A stretch of DNA of 64,000 nucleotides, from positions 935 to 64,934 of the forward strand of contig NZ_AZEY01000093.1 in the NCBI RefSeq assembly GCF_001434255.1. Reading direction: 5' to 3'. The position numbers and the translations under genes were made by a program. Below are positions 28,879 to 37,795 of this stretch, one piece after another. The DNA comes from Lentilactobacillus diolivorans DSM 14421 (GTDB lineage Bacteria; Bacillota; Bacilli; Lactobacillales; Lactobacillaceae). Below the pieces are notes generated by a model that made no database searches, was not told the DNA's origin, and saw nothing but the letters and a program-made list of their open reading frames with translations. Each line of letters opens with the position of its first letter. The stretch's first letter is position 1.

Positions 28879-29617
28879 GGTATGCTGGCCCCCTTCCAAT
28901 CCTGATAGTTGACTTCATATCCCTTTGATCGAGTGTCACTTCATTATATTTTGCCATTTCAAGAATTGCCAAAAAGTCAGTAACAATTTCCTCGGGTTCA
29001 TTGGCATCTTTGACAATGGTTGTAAATGAAAGTTTAGCTTGATGATAATTGAGAAGCTTGCGGATTTCTTCAGTCTGACTTTTAATCGTATAGGTCCATT
29101 CATGAATCGTGGTTGTCAACGGTCGATGATAATGAAATCGTTTCAGAGCATCCACATAGCTTGCCATCACATCGCCCGGATTGAATGGCGATGGGGTAAT
29201 TAGTTGTTCCTTAGAGGCTGCAACCGATAGCTCAGGTCTCGTAAAGCTTAATCGTCGACTAGCTTCCAGAGGTTTTAGTTTAGAGGCAACCAACTTGTAG
29301 CGTTTGTAATTGAGTAACTGACTAACCAGTTCTTGCCTTGGGTCGTCAGGCGGGTCGTCAGGATCATCATCGGCTATGACGGGTAACAACATTTTTGACT
29401 TAATGACCATTAGTTTGGCGGCCATCACAAAATAGTTGCCAACAATATCAAGATTAAGCTGTTGGGCATCATAAATGTAAGCCATGTACTGTTCTGTGAT
29501 TTTAGATATCTGGATATCATAAATGTCCATTTTAGATTCTTGAATGAGGTGTAATAATACTTCCAGAGGCCCATCAAAGTCATCTAAATGGAGTTCAGGT
29601 TGTTTTAATTCAGACAT
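28868..29617 (-). CDS. scpA: Segregation and condensation protein A
   Basis: A 249-residue kleisin that bridges SMC heads. The N-terminal ELHLDDFDGPLEVLLHLIQ and MDIYDIQISKITEQY are characteristic, and the C-terminal winged helix lies at about 180-245. At about 90-99 there is an unusual DDPDDPPDDP stretch, encoded by short imperfect direct repeats, where related proteins usually have a shorter acidic linker. Its start overlaps the ribT end by 8 bases. Confidence 0.95.
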   Translation of the reverse strand: MSELKQPELHLDDFDGPLEVLLHLIQESKMDIYDIQISKITEQYMAYIYDAQQLNLDIVGNYFVMAAKLMVIKSKMLLPVIADDDPDDPPDDPRQELVSQLLNYKRYKLVASKLKPLEASRRLSFTRPELSVAASKEQLITPSPFNPGDVMASYVDALKRFHYHRPLTTTIHEWTYTIKSQTEEIRKLLNYHQAKLSFTTIVKDANEPEEIVTDFLAILEMAKYNEVTLDQRDMKSTIRIGRGPAYHAK

Positions 29618-29972
29618 GTTTTTTTGATTGCTCCCATTTCATCCAAATTGATTTAATATCGAATCCGGTAATGATTTCATAACTTGGATAAAGCGATTGT
29701 AGTTCGTCGAACAATTGATTGAAATTGGCTTGGTTATGACTTTGAGGTGTGACAACTAATTGATGAATTAAAAGTTGTTTCTCTTGGAGTTCAATTCCAA
29801 CTAAACCTGACCAGTTGTTTGAATGGTCTTTCCATAAATAAATCATGCGGTTATCACTGTTTGCATACCAAGCCATTTCCTGAGTAACCAAGTCCATGTT
29901 TTGCAATTCAGAAACCAGGGAAAATAATCCCATCGTTATTTTTTCGTAGTCTTTACGGTATTGATATAGCAT
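29610..29972 (-). CDS. ribT: RibT-like GNAT family protein
   Basis: This 120-residue protein begins LYQYRKDYEKITMGLFSL, which resembles Bacillus RibT (a GNAT acetyltransferase named for its place by the riboflavin operon). As in Bacillus it precedes scpA, but no riboflavin biosynthesis gene is present here. Where RibT has the acetyl-CoA pyrophosphate loop Q/R-x-x-G-x-G, this protein reads SHNQANFNQ, without the glycines, so catalysis is doubtful. Its ATG follows the xerD stop directly (TAAATG). The biological role is unknown. Confidence 0.78.
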   Translation of the reverse strand: MLYQYRKDYEKITMGLFSLVSELQNMDLVTQEMAWYANSDNRMIYLWKDHSNNWSGLVGIELQEKQLLIHQLVVTPQSHNQANFNQLFDELQSLYPSYEIITGFDIKSIWMKWEQSKKHV

Positions 29973-30875
29973 TTAATTACCTCGATTAGATGCGCCGGGA
30001 TGATACTTATTGTAAACTTCGGTTAAATGTTGATGTGAAATATGGGTGTAGATTTGGGTTGTCGAAATATCGGCGTGACCAAGCAACTCTTGAACAATTC
30101 GTAGGTCCGCGCCATTTTCCAACAAATGAGTTGCAAACGAATGGCGTAATGTGTGTGGTGTAACGTGTCGCTTAATTCCGGCAAGACTAACATATTTTTT
30201 TATCATCTGCCAAATTGCCTGCCTCGTGAGTTGTCGACCATGAGCATTTAAGAAAACATAGTCGGTATTTGTTTTGTGATGAAGCAGTCTCACTCGAGTG
30301 GTAGTCAGATATTGGTTAAGCCAATCAATTGCGACATCACTGATTGGGATGATCCGCTCACGATCCCCCTTACCAATTGTTTGTAATAAGTTCATTGGTA
30401 GGTGTAAATCATTGAGCTTCAGGTTAACCAATTCACTAACCCGCAATCCTGTGGCATATAACGTTTCTAAAATGGCTCGGTCCCTAACTCCCAGCTTAGT
30501 CGTCACGTTTGGCGTTGACAATAGTTTGGTGACTTCATTAACCGTCAATACATCAGGGAGCCCATATGCTTTTTTGGGAGAATCTACTTTGATCATTGGG
30601 TCAGTTTTAATAATCCCAAATTGCATGAGGTATTGAAAAAATTTACGCAGGCTGGAAACGGTCCGAATGATTGTATTACGTGCTTTGTGTTGATTTTGGA
30701 GAAATTCCAAGTAATTTAAAATCAAAAATTGATCAACCTGAGTCAGACTGGATTCTGATTTTTCGAAGTAAGTGGTTGCTTCAACAAGATCTTGGCGGTA
30801 ACTTTTGATCGTATTTTCGGAAAGTCCTCGTTCAACACGTAAATAATGTAAATAGTTTTCGACTTCATTTAACAT
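29973..30875 (-). CDS. xerD: Site-specific tyrosine recombinase XerD
   Basis: A 300-residue tyrosine recombinase that resolves chromosome dimers at dif. The catalytic residues are all present: Arg145 (TGLRVSEL), Lys169, His241 and Arg244 (HTLRHSFATH), His267 (LLGHADIS) and Tyr276. The SAM-like core-binding domain is at about 1-90. XerD rather than a phage integrase is indicated by length and by the xerD-ribT-scpA context. It lies 8 bp after cvfB. Confidence 0.95.
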   Translation of the reverse strand: MLNEVENYLHYLRVERGLSENTIKSYRQDLVEATTYFEKSESSLTQVDQFLILNYLEFLQNQHKARNTIIRTVSSLRKFFQYLMQFGIIKTDPMIKVDSPKKAYGLPDVLTVNEVTKLLSTPNVTTKLGVRDRAILETLYATGLRVSELVNLKLNDLHLPMNLLQTIGKGDRERIIPISDVAIDWLNQYLTTTRVRLLHHKTNTDYVFLNAHGRQLTRQAIWQMIKKYVSLAGIKRHVTPHTLRHSFATHLLENGADLRIVQELLGHADISTTQIYTHISHQHLTEVYNKYHPGASNRGN

Positions 30876-30883
30876 TTAGCCGC

Positions 30884-31744
30884 CTACTTTTTTAATGCAA
30901 TATGCCCTGATTCCTGAACGATTAGTTGTTCTTTTAATAGGTGTCCAAGCGCTCGCTTAAAGGCCCCCTTGCTAATTCCAAAGTAATCTTTGATTGAATC
31001 CGGTGTGCTCTTGTCACTGAACTCGAGTTGTTTATCGTCGGTGTGTTCAAGGGCAGCTAGAATCATTTTCGCATCTTCACCAATTTCCTGGTACGCTCGT
31101 GGCCGAGTTGAAATATTGATTGTCCCATCGCGTAGCATACCAATAACCCGACCTTCGACTTCTTCTCCTAGTCGTGGCTCAATTAAACGTTCATCGGGAT
31201 GGAGAAAAGCCAGGTGATAATTTTCAGTTAGTAAACGGGTGCCCGCCATTTTGAGGCGATAAACCCGCGCTTTTAAATTCTTATTTTTAATATCACCGGT
31301 AATTGGTCGGGCAATTGCCATAAATATTTCTTCATCGGCTAAATGTCCCCAGATCCGGTTTTTCTTATCGACAACCAGGCTAATCAATAATTTGTCGCCA
31401 GCTTGAGGCCAGAGTGCTCGTAATGTTGGCAACTCATCAATGGAAACCACGACATCTTTATTTGGCAGTCCAATATCGACAAATACACCCAGGCCAAATT
31501 TTTCTTTTACAACGGTTGCAAAACCATAATGATCTCTGCGGATTGCTGGAATATTACGTGTGATTTGCATTTTATGCTGTTCGTTTTCATAAGTAAACCC
31601 TGTAAAGTCGGCACCCAGCTGAAGCGGTTTTTCTATTTCAGACTTATCTAATTCAAAAGTTTCGCCACTGACCTGGACAAAATAACGTTTATCATTTTCG
31701 TCGATTATTTTGCCAGTTACAATTTGTGCAATAATGTTATTCAT
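30884..31744 (-). CDS. cvfB: S1 RNA-binding protein CvfB family
   Basis: A 286-residue CvfB-like protein. It has S1-like modules in its first two thirds (GLGVFVDIGLPNKDVVVSIDELP and LGEEVEGRVIGMLRDGTINIS) and a C-terminal winged helix (about 230-286, IKDYFGISKGAFKRALGHLL). In Staphylococcus the homologue influences virulence gene expression and binds RNA; that role should not be assumed here. It is the first gene of the cvfB-xerD-ribT-scpAB-rluB run. Confidence 0.88.
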   Translation of the reverse strand: MNNIIAQIVTGKIIDENDKRYFVQVSGETFELDKSEIEKPLQLGADFTGFTYENEQHKMQITRNIPAIRRDHYGFATVVKEKFGLGVFVDIGLPNKDVVVSIDELPTLRALWPQAGDKLLISLVVDKKNRIWGHLADEEIFMAIARPITGDIKNKNLKARVYRLKMAGTRLLTENYHLAFLHPDERLIEPRLGEEVEGRVIGMLRDGTINISTRPRAYQEIGEDAKMILAALEHTDDKQLEFSDKSTPDSIKDYFGISKGAFKRALGHLLKEQLIVQESGHIALKK

Positions 31745-31938
31745 ATTTTTTCTCCGTTCTGAAACATCATGGTTTCATTTTACACGCTTTCTGGACAAAA
31801 TTCGAGTTTTGACAGATTGGCGGCTTACAGCTTCAGTTATTAAAAAGTCGAATTTTCATTAATAACTCATGTTGATTATTAGGAAAGTCGAAAAAATAAT
31901 TGCGTCTTATCTTTGTTGTATCAACTCTCTCACAACAT

Positions 31939-31981
31939 AAAAACGAGACTGAAACAAAATAAATTTTGTTCCAACCTCGTT
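31939..31981 (-). terminator. Intrinsic terminator after pyk
   Basis: On the minus strand ACGAGGTTGGAACAAAAT pairs with ATTTTGTTTCAGTCTCGT, followed by TTTTTA. It is a variant member of the shared terminator family. Confidence 0.82.
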
Positions 31982-32034
31982 CAAGTAACCGTTATTTAAA
32001 TGTGATAACTAAATTCATTATCAGCTGTTAATTG

Positions 32035-33792
32035 TTAAATTGAGCTTGATGCGCCATGGTAAATCACACCACGATGTGAATCAACAGTGATTAATTCACC
32101 GTCGGAAATCTTGGTTGTTGCATTTTGAGCGCCAACAACAACAGGAATTCCCATTGAAATACCAACGACAGCAGCATGTGAAGTCAAACCGCCATTTTCA
32201 ACAACAACGGCACTTGCCTTTTCAATTGCTGGTAAGTATTCCTTGTCAGTTGACTTAGTAACCAAAATACTACCTTCAGTTACCTTGCTCTTAGCATCAG
32301 CAGCATTTTTAGCAACAACTGCCTTACCAATAACAGTCTTATCACCAACACCTTGGCCTTGAACCAACTTTGAACCAATTAATTGAATTCGCATCAAGTT
32401 AGTTGTGCCGCTTTCACCAACTGGAACGCCGGCGGTTACGATAATTAAATCGCCTTCCTTAGCCAAGCCGGTTTCAAGGGCTTTCTTAGCAGCTAATTCG
32501 AAGATTTCGTCACTGCTCTTAACTTCATCAACCAAAATTGGATGAACACCCCAGTTAACCATCAAACCGCGACGAGTACGTTCGTCAAAGGTTAAAGCAA
32601 GGATATCAGCATCTGGATGATACTTAGAAATCATTCGAGCTGTGTAGCCTGAACGAGTAGCGGCAACAATTGTGTGAATGCCTAATTCTTTAGCAACCCG
32701 GGCAACTGAATCACCAATTGATTCTGTTACATCGCTAGCATCAAAAGTTGGACGTGGTGTTCCAAATTCACTGAAGGCATTTTCAGCCTTAACGTCAATT
32801 CGAGCCATTGTTTGAACTGACTGAACTGGGTATTCACCATTAGCACTTTCGCCTGAAAGCATGGTTGCATCAGTACCATCAAAGACAGCGTTGGCAACAT
32901 CAGAAGCTTCGGCACGAGTCGGACGTGGGTTTTCTTGCATTGAATCAAGCATTTGAGTAGCGGTGATAACCGGTTTACCTAATTGATTGCATCGCTTGAT
33001 CAAAGTCTTTTGAACCAACGGAACATTTTCAGCTGGAATTTCAACACCCATGTCACCACGAGCAACCATTAAACCATCAGCAACCTTGATAATGTCTTCA
33101 AAGTTATTGATACCTTCTTGTGATTCGATCTTAGGGAAGATTTGAACATGGTCCATGTGCTTTTCTTCAAGTAAGGCACGAATATCCAAAACATCTTGGG
33201 GTTTACGAACGAATGATGCAGAAATGAAGTCGATATCATGATCCAAACCAAAACGAATATCATCAGAATCCTTCTTGGTGATACCAGGCAAATTGATTGA
33301 AACACCAGGTGCGTTAACACCCTTCCGTGAACCAAGTGTGCTATCATTTTGAACCTTGACAACTAATTCTTTATTGGCATCGTCTTTTTTCTCAACAACA
33401 GTGTCCAACAAACCATCGTCAAAAAGAACATGGCCGCCGACATGAACATCATCATAAAGTCCAGGATAAGTTACGGCAATTTTATCCTTGGTACCTTCAA
33501 GACTGGCATCCATTGAAATTCGGAATTGGTCACCGGTATGAAATTCAATTTTACCCTCTTTTTCAACAGTTGTTCGAATTTCTGCCCCTTTGGTATCAAG
33601 CATAATTCCAACAGTCTTACCAGTCTTCTTTTCAGCTTCGTGAACCTTGTTTAAACGATCCAAATGTTCTGGATGGTCACCATGTGAAAAGTTAAATCGG
33701 AAAACATTAGCACCAGCTTCAATTAATTTAGTAATTGTTTCGACATCGGTACTAGCTGGTCCCAATGTACTTACGATCTTAGTTTTCTTCAT
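32035..33792 (-). CDS. pyk: Pyruvate kinase
   Basis: A 585-residue pyruvate kinase making pyruvate and ATP from PEP and ADP. The active-site lid and metal site show FPKIESQEGINNF and VARGDMGVEIP, and the N-terminus has FRFNFSHGDHPEH. The last ~110 residues are the extra PEP-utiliser-like domain found in Bacillus and Lactobacillus pyruvate kinases (NGGLTSHAAVVGISMG). The ATG of MKKTKIV has AAGGAGAG upstream. The gene upstream is dnaE; the usual pfkA partner is missing. Confidence 0.97.
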   Translation of the reverse strand: MKKTKIVSTLGPASTDVETITKLIEAGANVFRFNFSHGDHPEHLDRLNKVHEAEKKTGKTVGIMLDTKGAEIRTTVEKEGKIEFHTGDQFRISMDASLEGTKDKIAVTYPGLYDDVHVGGHVLFDDGLLDTVVEKKDDANKELVVKVQNDSTLGSRKGVNAPGVSINLPGITKKDSDDIRFGLDHDIDFISASFVRKPQDVLDIRALLEEKHMDHVQIFPKIESQEGINNFEDIIKVADGLMVARGDMGVEIPAENVPLVQKTLIKRCNQLGKPVITATQMLDSMQENPRPTRAEASDVANAVFDGTDATMLSGESANGEYPVQSVQTMARIDVKAENAFSEFGTPRPTFDASDVTESIGDSVARVAKELGIHTIVAATRSGYTARMISKYHPDADILALTFDERTRRGLMVNWGVHPILVDEVKSSDEIFELAAKKALETGLAKEGDLIIVTAGVPVGESGTTNLMRIQLIGSKLVQGQGVGDKTVIGKAVVAKNAADAKSKVTEGSILVTKSTDKEYLPAIEKASAVVVENGGLTSHAAVVGISMGIPVVVGAQNATTKISDGELITVDSHRGVIYHGASSSI

Positions 33793-33856
33793 AAGTAAAA
33801 TCTCTCCTTCGGTTTTTGGGCACGCCAATTTCTTAACTACAAAGATGTAATTAGAT

Positions 33857-33882
33857 GGTTGACTTCCCTTTAGAGTTCAACC
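33857..33882 (-). other. Small hairpin in the pyk leader
   Basis: On the minus strand GGTTGAACT and AGTCAACC form a stem with one bulge around CTAAAGGGA, 65 bp before the pyk start and just after a GATAAAAT sequence that could be a -10. No T-run follows, so it is not a terminator. It may be an mRNA-stabilising stem or an operator. Confidence 0.35.
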
Positions 33883-34019
33883 GTATTTTATCACTTTTTT
33901 CAGGCCATGTCGCCCAAATTTTGGCTGATAATGTGCAATTGATTGTCTGGTGTAAATGCAAAAGTTAGGTGTGCCGTAAATGAAAGCCTTTACCAAGTTA
34001 AAAAGATCGATCAAAAAAA

Positions 34020-37000
34020 TTACTTATAAACAACATTATTTTCACCAAAGATTGTGATTAATTTGCTTTTCATTTGATTTCCCTCACGAAGCCATAAATG
34101 ACGATCGAGTTTCCAAGTTTTTTTAGTAGCTGCTTCATAAACAATTACTGGAATTGAACCGTGTGATTCATCGCTTAATTGGTCTAGTTTGTGAAAGATT
34201 TGGTTCCGATCATGACCATCGTCAATTCTGAGGTACCACGTTGTCGGTTTTTCGGAAGATCTCAATACATTATCAGCAGGCTGAATTCGATTAGCAACCA
34301 ATTGAATTGCGGTTGTTTTCTCAACCTTGCCACTGATCAATAAAACCATGTCTTTATGAAGCCAAGACTGACTGTTGGAAAACAGGTTAGGAAAAACCGT
34401 TACCGATAATTCGCCAACTTGATCATTACCATCGAGAAATGCCATTTGTTTACCCGTTTTTGTTCGAATGATTTTAACTTTTGTAATATACAGAAAAATA
34501 GATACATTGACCATCCCAACTACCAAGTCGGCGGTTGTCTTTGCTTTTAATTGTTTGGCTAAGGATGAAAATCGTTCGGTAGGGTGGCCGGAAAGATACG
34601 CGCCTAAGTAATCATTCTCCTTTTCCAATCGTTGCATCAATGGTAATTCGGGCATCCTTGGCATTTTAGGTTCCAACGCCTTGAATAACGATAACGAATG
34701 ACCACTCAATTCAACTGAGCTAATGAATTCGGGAGCAGCAGCAATTAATTCGGATCGGTTAAATTTAAAGCCATCAAGAGCACCTGAATAAATTAAAGCG
34801 TCAATCAACTCGGTCTTGCGATACTTACTATCCAGTCGGTTCAAAAAATCGGGAAATGTTTTATAAGCCCCGTTGGTTTGACGTTCCTGAATTAAATCAA
34901 CCACCATATCATGCCGGACACTTTTAATTGAACCAAGGCCAAACATAATCTGATCATTTTGATAAGAAAAAGCAGCCGCACTCTTATTGATATCCGGTCC
35001 TAAAATTTTGACGCCCATTGCTTTTGCGTCGATTAAATATTCCTTAATTTTTACAGGACTATTTTGAACTGAATTCAATAACGCAACGTGAAATTCGCCG
35101 GGATAGTATGTTTTAAGATAGGCCAACTCGTATGCCATTTTGCTATAAGCAACCGCATGTGATTTGTTAAAGCCATAATTGGCAAATCGTTCGATATAAT
35201 CGAATACCTGATGACTAATTTTGTCGGAATAGCCGCGCTTTTTAGCCCCTGCCAAAAATTTGGCCTTCATTTGGTCCATCACTTTGAGTTTCTTTTTACT
35301 CATTGCCCGTCGCAAAATATCAGCTTGACCAAGTGAAAAACCGGCCATTTCGGAAGCAACCAGCATGACTTGCTCTTGATAAACAATCACACCATACGTT
35401 GGTTTAAGAATTGTCGCTAAGGATTCGTCTGGAAATTGAAGCTTTTCGTGGCCATTTTTTCGTTTAATCACTTCATCAATATTCTGCATCGGTCCAGGTC
35501 GATAAAGCGCGTTAACCAATGCAACGTCATCGAATTGTTCGGGATGTAGCCGTCTTAGAACACTTCGAATACCATTTGATTCGAATTGAAAAATACCGGT
35601 CGTTTCGCCTTGGGAAAATAGTGTCAGTGTCTTTTTATCTGCAAGTGATACTTGAGAGATATTCAGTGTTTGACCAGTTGATTTTTTTATTTCGGCTAAA
35701 GCGTCAGCCAAAATGGAGAGGTTTCGCAATCCCAAAAAGTCAATCTTTAACAGACCAACGGATTCAACATAATCTTTGGAATACTGGGTCATGAGCAACC
35801 CCTCATTACCATCCTGAAGAGGCGCCAAATTTACCAATGCACGATCACTTAAAATTAATCCCGCGGCATGTGTTGAATAATGACGAGGAAGACCTTCAAG
35901 CGCAATTGCGGTTTGATATAACGCCTGATTAAGTGGACTATCTGCGATCAAATTTTTCAGCTTCTGGGAATTATGATACGCATCTCTTAAGGTAACGTGA
36001 AATGCACTCGGGATTGCCTTACTCCATTGATCCTGTTGGGTTGGATTTAAGCCAAAGACTCTCCCGACATCACGAATTGATTGTTTTGCCGCCAAAGTTC
36101 CGAAAGTAATGATTTGAGCAACTCGGGCATGCCCATATTTTTTATGAACGTATTGGATTACCTCATCACGCTTATTATCCGGAATGTCCAAATCAATATC
36201 CGGCATCTGAATTCGTTCTGGATTTAAAAATCGTTCAAACAATAGATTATATTTAATTGGATCAACATCCGTGATAAATAAAACGTAAGCAACCAGTGAA
36301 CCGGCTGCTGAACCTCGACCCGGTCCAGTGATAATATCTGCTTGATGAGCAAAATTAATCACATCCCAGACAATTAAGAAATAATCATCGAAACCCATTG
36401 AATGAATGACCGATAATTCACGGTTTAGTCGCTCGAGATATGGTTGCGGATTGTTGATTTGGTTAGTTGACAGCCGCTGCTTTAAACCGCGATTGCACAA
36501 CTGTCGGAGATAAGCCCCGGAATCAATGTGGTTTGGGGTATCAAATTGTGGCAGCTTGGGTTGTTGCTTTTGAATTTGGACGTCAACCTGCCGGATTAAC
36601 GTATCCACTTGCTTCAGGGCGTCATTAAGATGAATTTGTTGATATTCATGTTCAATTTGTTCTCGTGGTCGCAGCCAATATGGACCGACCTGTTTACTTA
36701 GCTGAGTAATGTCTGTCATCTTAGTGGCATCACCAATTGCCTTTAATACCTGCATTGGAAAATAATCAGTGGCATTGAGATATTGAACCGGTGCGTCAGC
36801 AATTAAATCAACCTGATTATCAGCAGCTAGTTTACTACACATATCAACGAGATTATCCGAAGCATGGTAATCGACTCCGATTTTGAGAGCATCTAAATCC
36901 AATTTAGTGTCTTTTAAGTGCCCAATCAAGCCAGAAATTTCAGCTGTCCGTCCCTGTAACATCAAGTCATTTAGCTCTGCAATCGGTGGCAAAATGACAA

Positions 37001-37358
37001 ATAAGTGAGATAAGTAATCATTGATATCAGATAATTTAAGGTCTTGCTTGGTCATTCTTAATGTCGAAATCTGCATTAAGTTTTGATAGCCCTGTTGATC
37101 CTTGGCAATTAAGACAATTGGATAATCTTTTTCACTAATTACAATTCCGGGGAGTTGCAACGTTAATCCAATAATTGGTTTGATCGCTGCTTTGACGCAG
37201 GCATCGTAAAATTCAACGGCACCATACATGACGTTAATGTCAGTCAGCGCCAACGCTTGATAACCGCGCTTTTTTGCTTCAGCGACCAACAGTTCAATTC
37301 GAATTGGACTTTGTAATAAACTGTAAGAACTTATCACTTGAAGTGGTACGTAGCCCAC
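34020..37358 (-). CDS. dnaE: DNA polymerase III alpha subunit DnaE
   Basis: An 1112-residue DnaE-type polymerase, the second replicative polymerase of Firmicutes, which extends primers before PolC. The palm catalytic region is GPGRGSAAGSLV and PDIDLDIPDNKRDEV; finger and tau-binding parts follow, then an OB fold (about 970-1050). The N-terminal PHP domain has lost metal ligands: LQVISSYS and TDINVMYG stand where active PHP domains have HxHS and TDHG. Proofreading by PHP is therefore unlikely. The start is GTG with GAGGGG upstream; an 18-codon extension is rejected. pyk follows about 230 bp downstream. Confidence 0.96.
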   Translation of the reverse strand: MGYVPLQVISSYSLLQSPIRIELLVAEAKKRGYQALALTDINVMYGAVEFYDACVKAAIKPIIGLTLQLPGIVISEKDYPIVLIAKDQQGYQNLMQISTLRMTKQDLKLSDINDYLSHLFVILPPIAELNDLMLQGRTAEISGLIGHLKDTKLDLDALKIGVDYHASDNLVDMCSKLAADNQVDLIADAPVQYLNATDYFPMQVLKAIGDATKMTDITQLSKQVGPYWLRPREQIEHEYQQIHLNDALKQVDTLIRQVDVQIQKQQPKLPQFDTPNHIDSGAYLRQLCNRGLKQRLSTNQINNPQPYLERLNRELSVIHSMGFDDYFLIVWDVINFAHQADIITGPGRGSAAGSLVAYVLFITDVDPIKYNLLFERFLNPERIQMPDIDLDIPDNKRDEVIQYVHKKYGHARVAQIITFGTLAAKQSIRDVGRVFGLNPTQQDQWSKAIPSAFHVTLRDAYHNSQKLKNLIADSPLNQALYQTAIALEGLPRHYSTHAAGLILSDRALVNLAPLQDGNEGLLMTQYSKDYVESVGLLKIDFLGLRNLSILADALAEIKKSTGQTLNISQVSLADKKTLTLFSQGETTGIFQFESNGIRSVLRRLHPEQFDDVALVNALYRPGPMQNIDEVIKRKNGHEKLQFPDESLATILKPTYGVIVYQEQVMLVASEMAGFSLGQADILRRAMSKKKLKVMDQMKAKFLAGAKKRGYSDKISHQVFDYIERFANYGFNKSHAVAYSKMAYELAYLKTYYPGEFHVALLNSVQNSPVKIKEYLIDAKAMGVKILGPDINKSAAAFSYQNDQIMFGLGSIKSVRHDMVVDLIQERQTNGAYKTFPDFLNRLDSKYRKTELIDALIYSGALDGFKFNRSELIAAAPEFISSVELSGHSLSLFKALEPKMPRMPELPLMQRLEKENDYLGAYLSGHPTERFSSLAKQLKAKTTADLVVGMVNVSIFLYITKVKIIRTKTGKQMAFLDGNDQVGELSVTVFPNLFSNSQSWLHKDMVLLISGKVEKTTAIQLVANRIQPADNVLRSSEKPTTWYLRIDDGHDRNQIFHKLDQLSDESHGSIPVIVYEAATKKTWKLDRHLWLREGNQMKSKLITIFGENNVVYK

Positions 37359-37437
37359 AAAAATCCCCTCTTTCCTACCAAAATTATACTCTAAATTATT
37401 GTTCAAAATCATGTTTGCCGATTAGTTTCTTGGAATA

Positions 37438-37480
37438 CAAAAAGTGGTCAAAGGCAAACTAAATTTGTCTTCAACCACTC
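37438..37480 (-). terminator. Intrinsic terminator after the DUF2929 gene
   Basis: On the minus strand AGTGGTTGAAGACAAA pairs with TTTGCCTTTGACCACT, followed by TTTTG. It lies between the DUF2929 gene and dnaE. Confidence 0.78.
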
Positions 37481-37497
37481 TTGTAAAAAAATGAGAT

Positions 37498-37701
37498 CTA
37501 ATTACTCTTACTCTTTGAATATGAACCTTTGCTTACCAAGTAAATACCGTTAACGGCAATAAAAGCCACAATTGCAGCCGTAATGCCCACGGGTGTTCCG
37601 TTAAACGTAGTGTTTTCAAGGGCTGAACCGATATAATCGATGATTTCACCGAAGACAAATGCCCATAAAACAACTACGATATTTGCAGTAACATATTTCA
37701 T
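37498..37701 (-). CDS. DUF2929 family membrane protein (YjzD-like)
   Basis: A 67-residue protein with two predicted membrane helices (about 5-28, VTANIVVVLWAFVFGEIIDYIG, and about 38-57, VGITAAIVAFIAVNGIYLVS) and a short basic Ser/Lys tail. Sequence and size match the DUF2929/YjzD group, often found near dnaE or clpB in lactobacilli. Function is unknown. The start is ATG with GAGGTGG upstream. Confidence 0.78.
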   Translation of the reverse strand: MKYVTANIVVVLWAFVFGEIIDYIGSALENTTFNGTPVGITAAIVAFIAVNGIYLVSKGSYSKSKSN

Positions 37702-37795
37702 CAAACAGCCACCTCACAATCAATGGTATTTTAGCATAGATTTTTGTAAAAATCGAGATTGAATTTATGAAGTATGGACATTATGGCCATCAAAG

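Noticed and set aside
29973-30875. Tyrosine recombinase as a sign of an integrated element
   Set aside because: Context (cvfB, ribT, scpA) and size identify XerD; there is no phage gene, attachment site or insertion sequence nearby.
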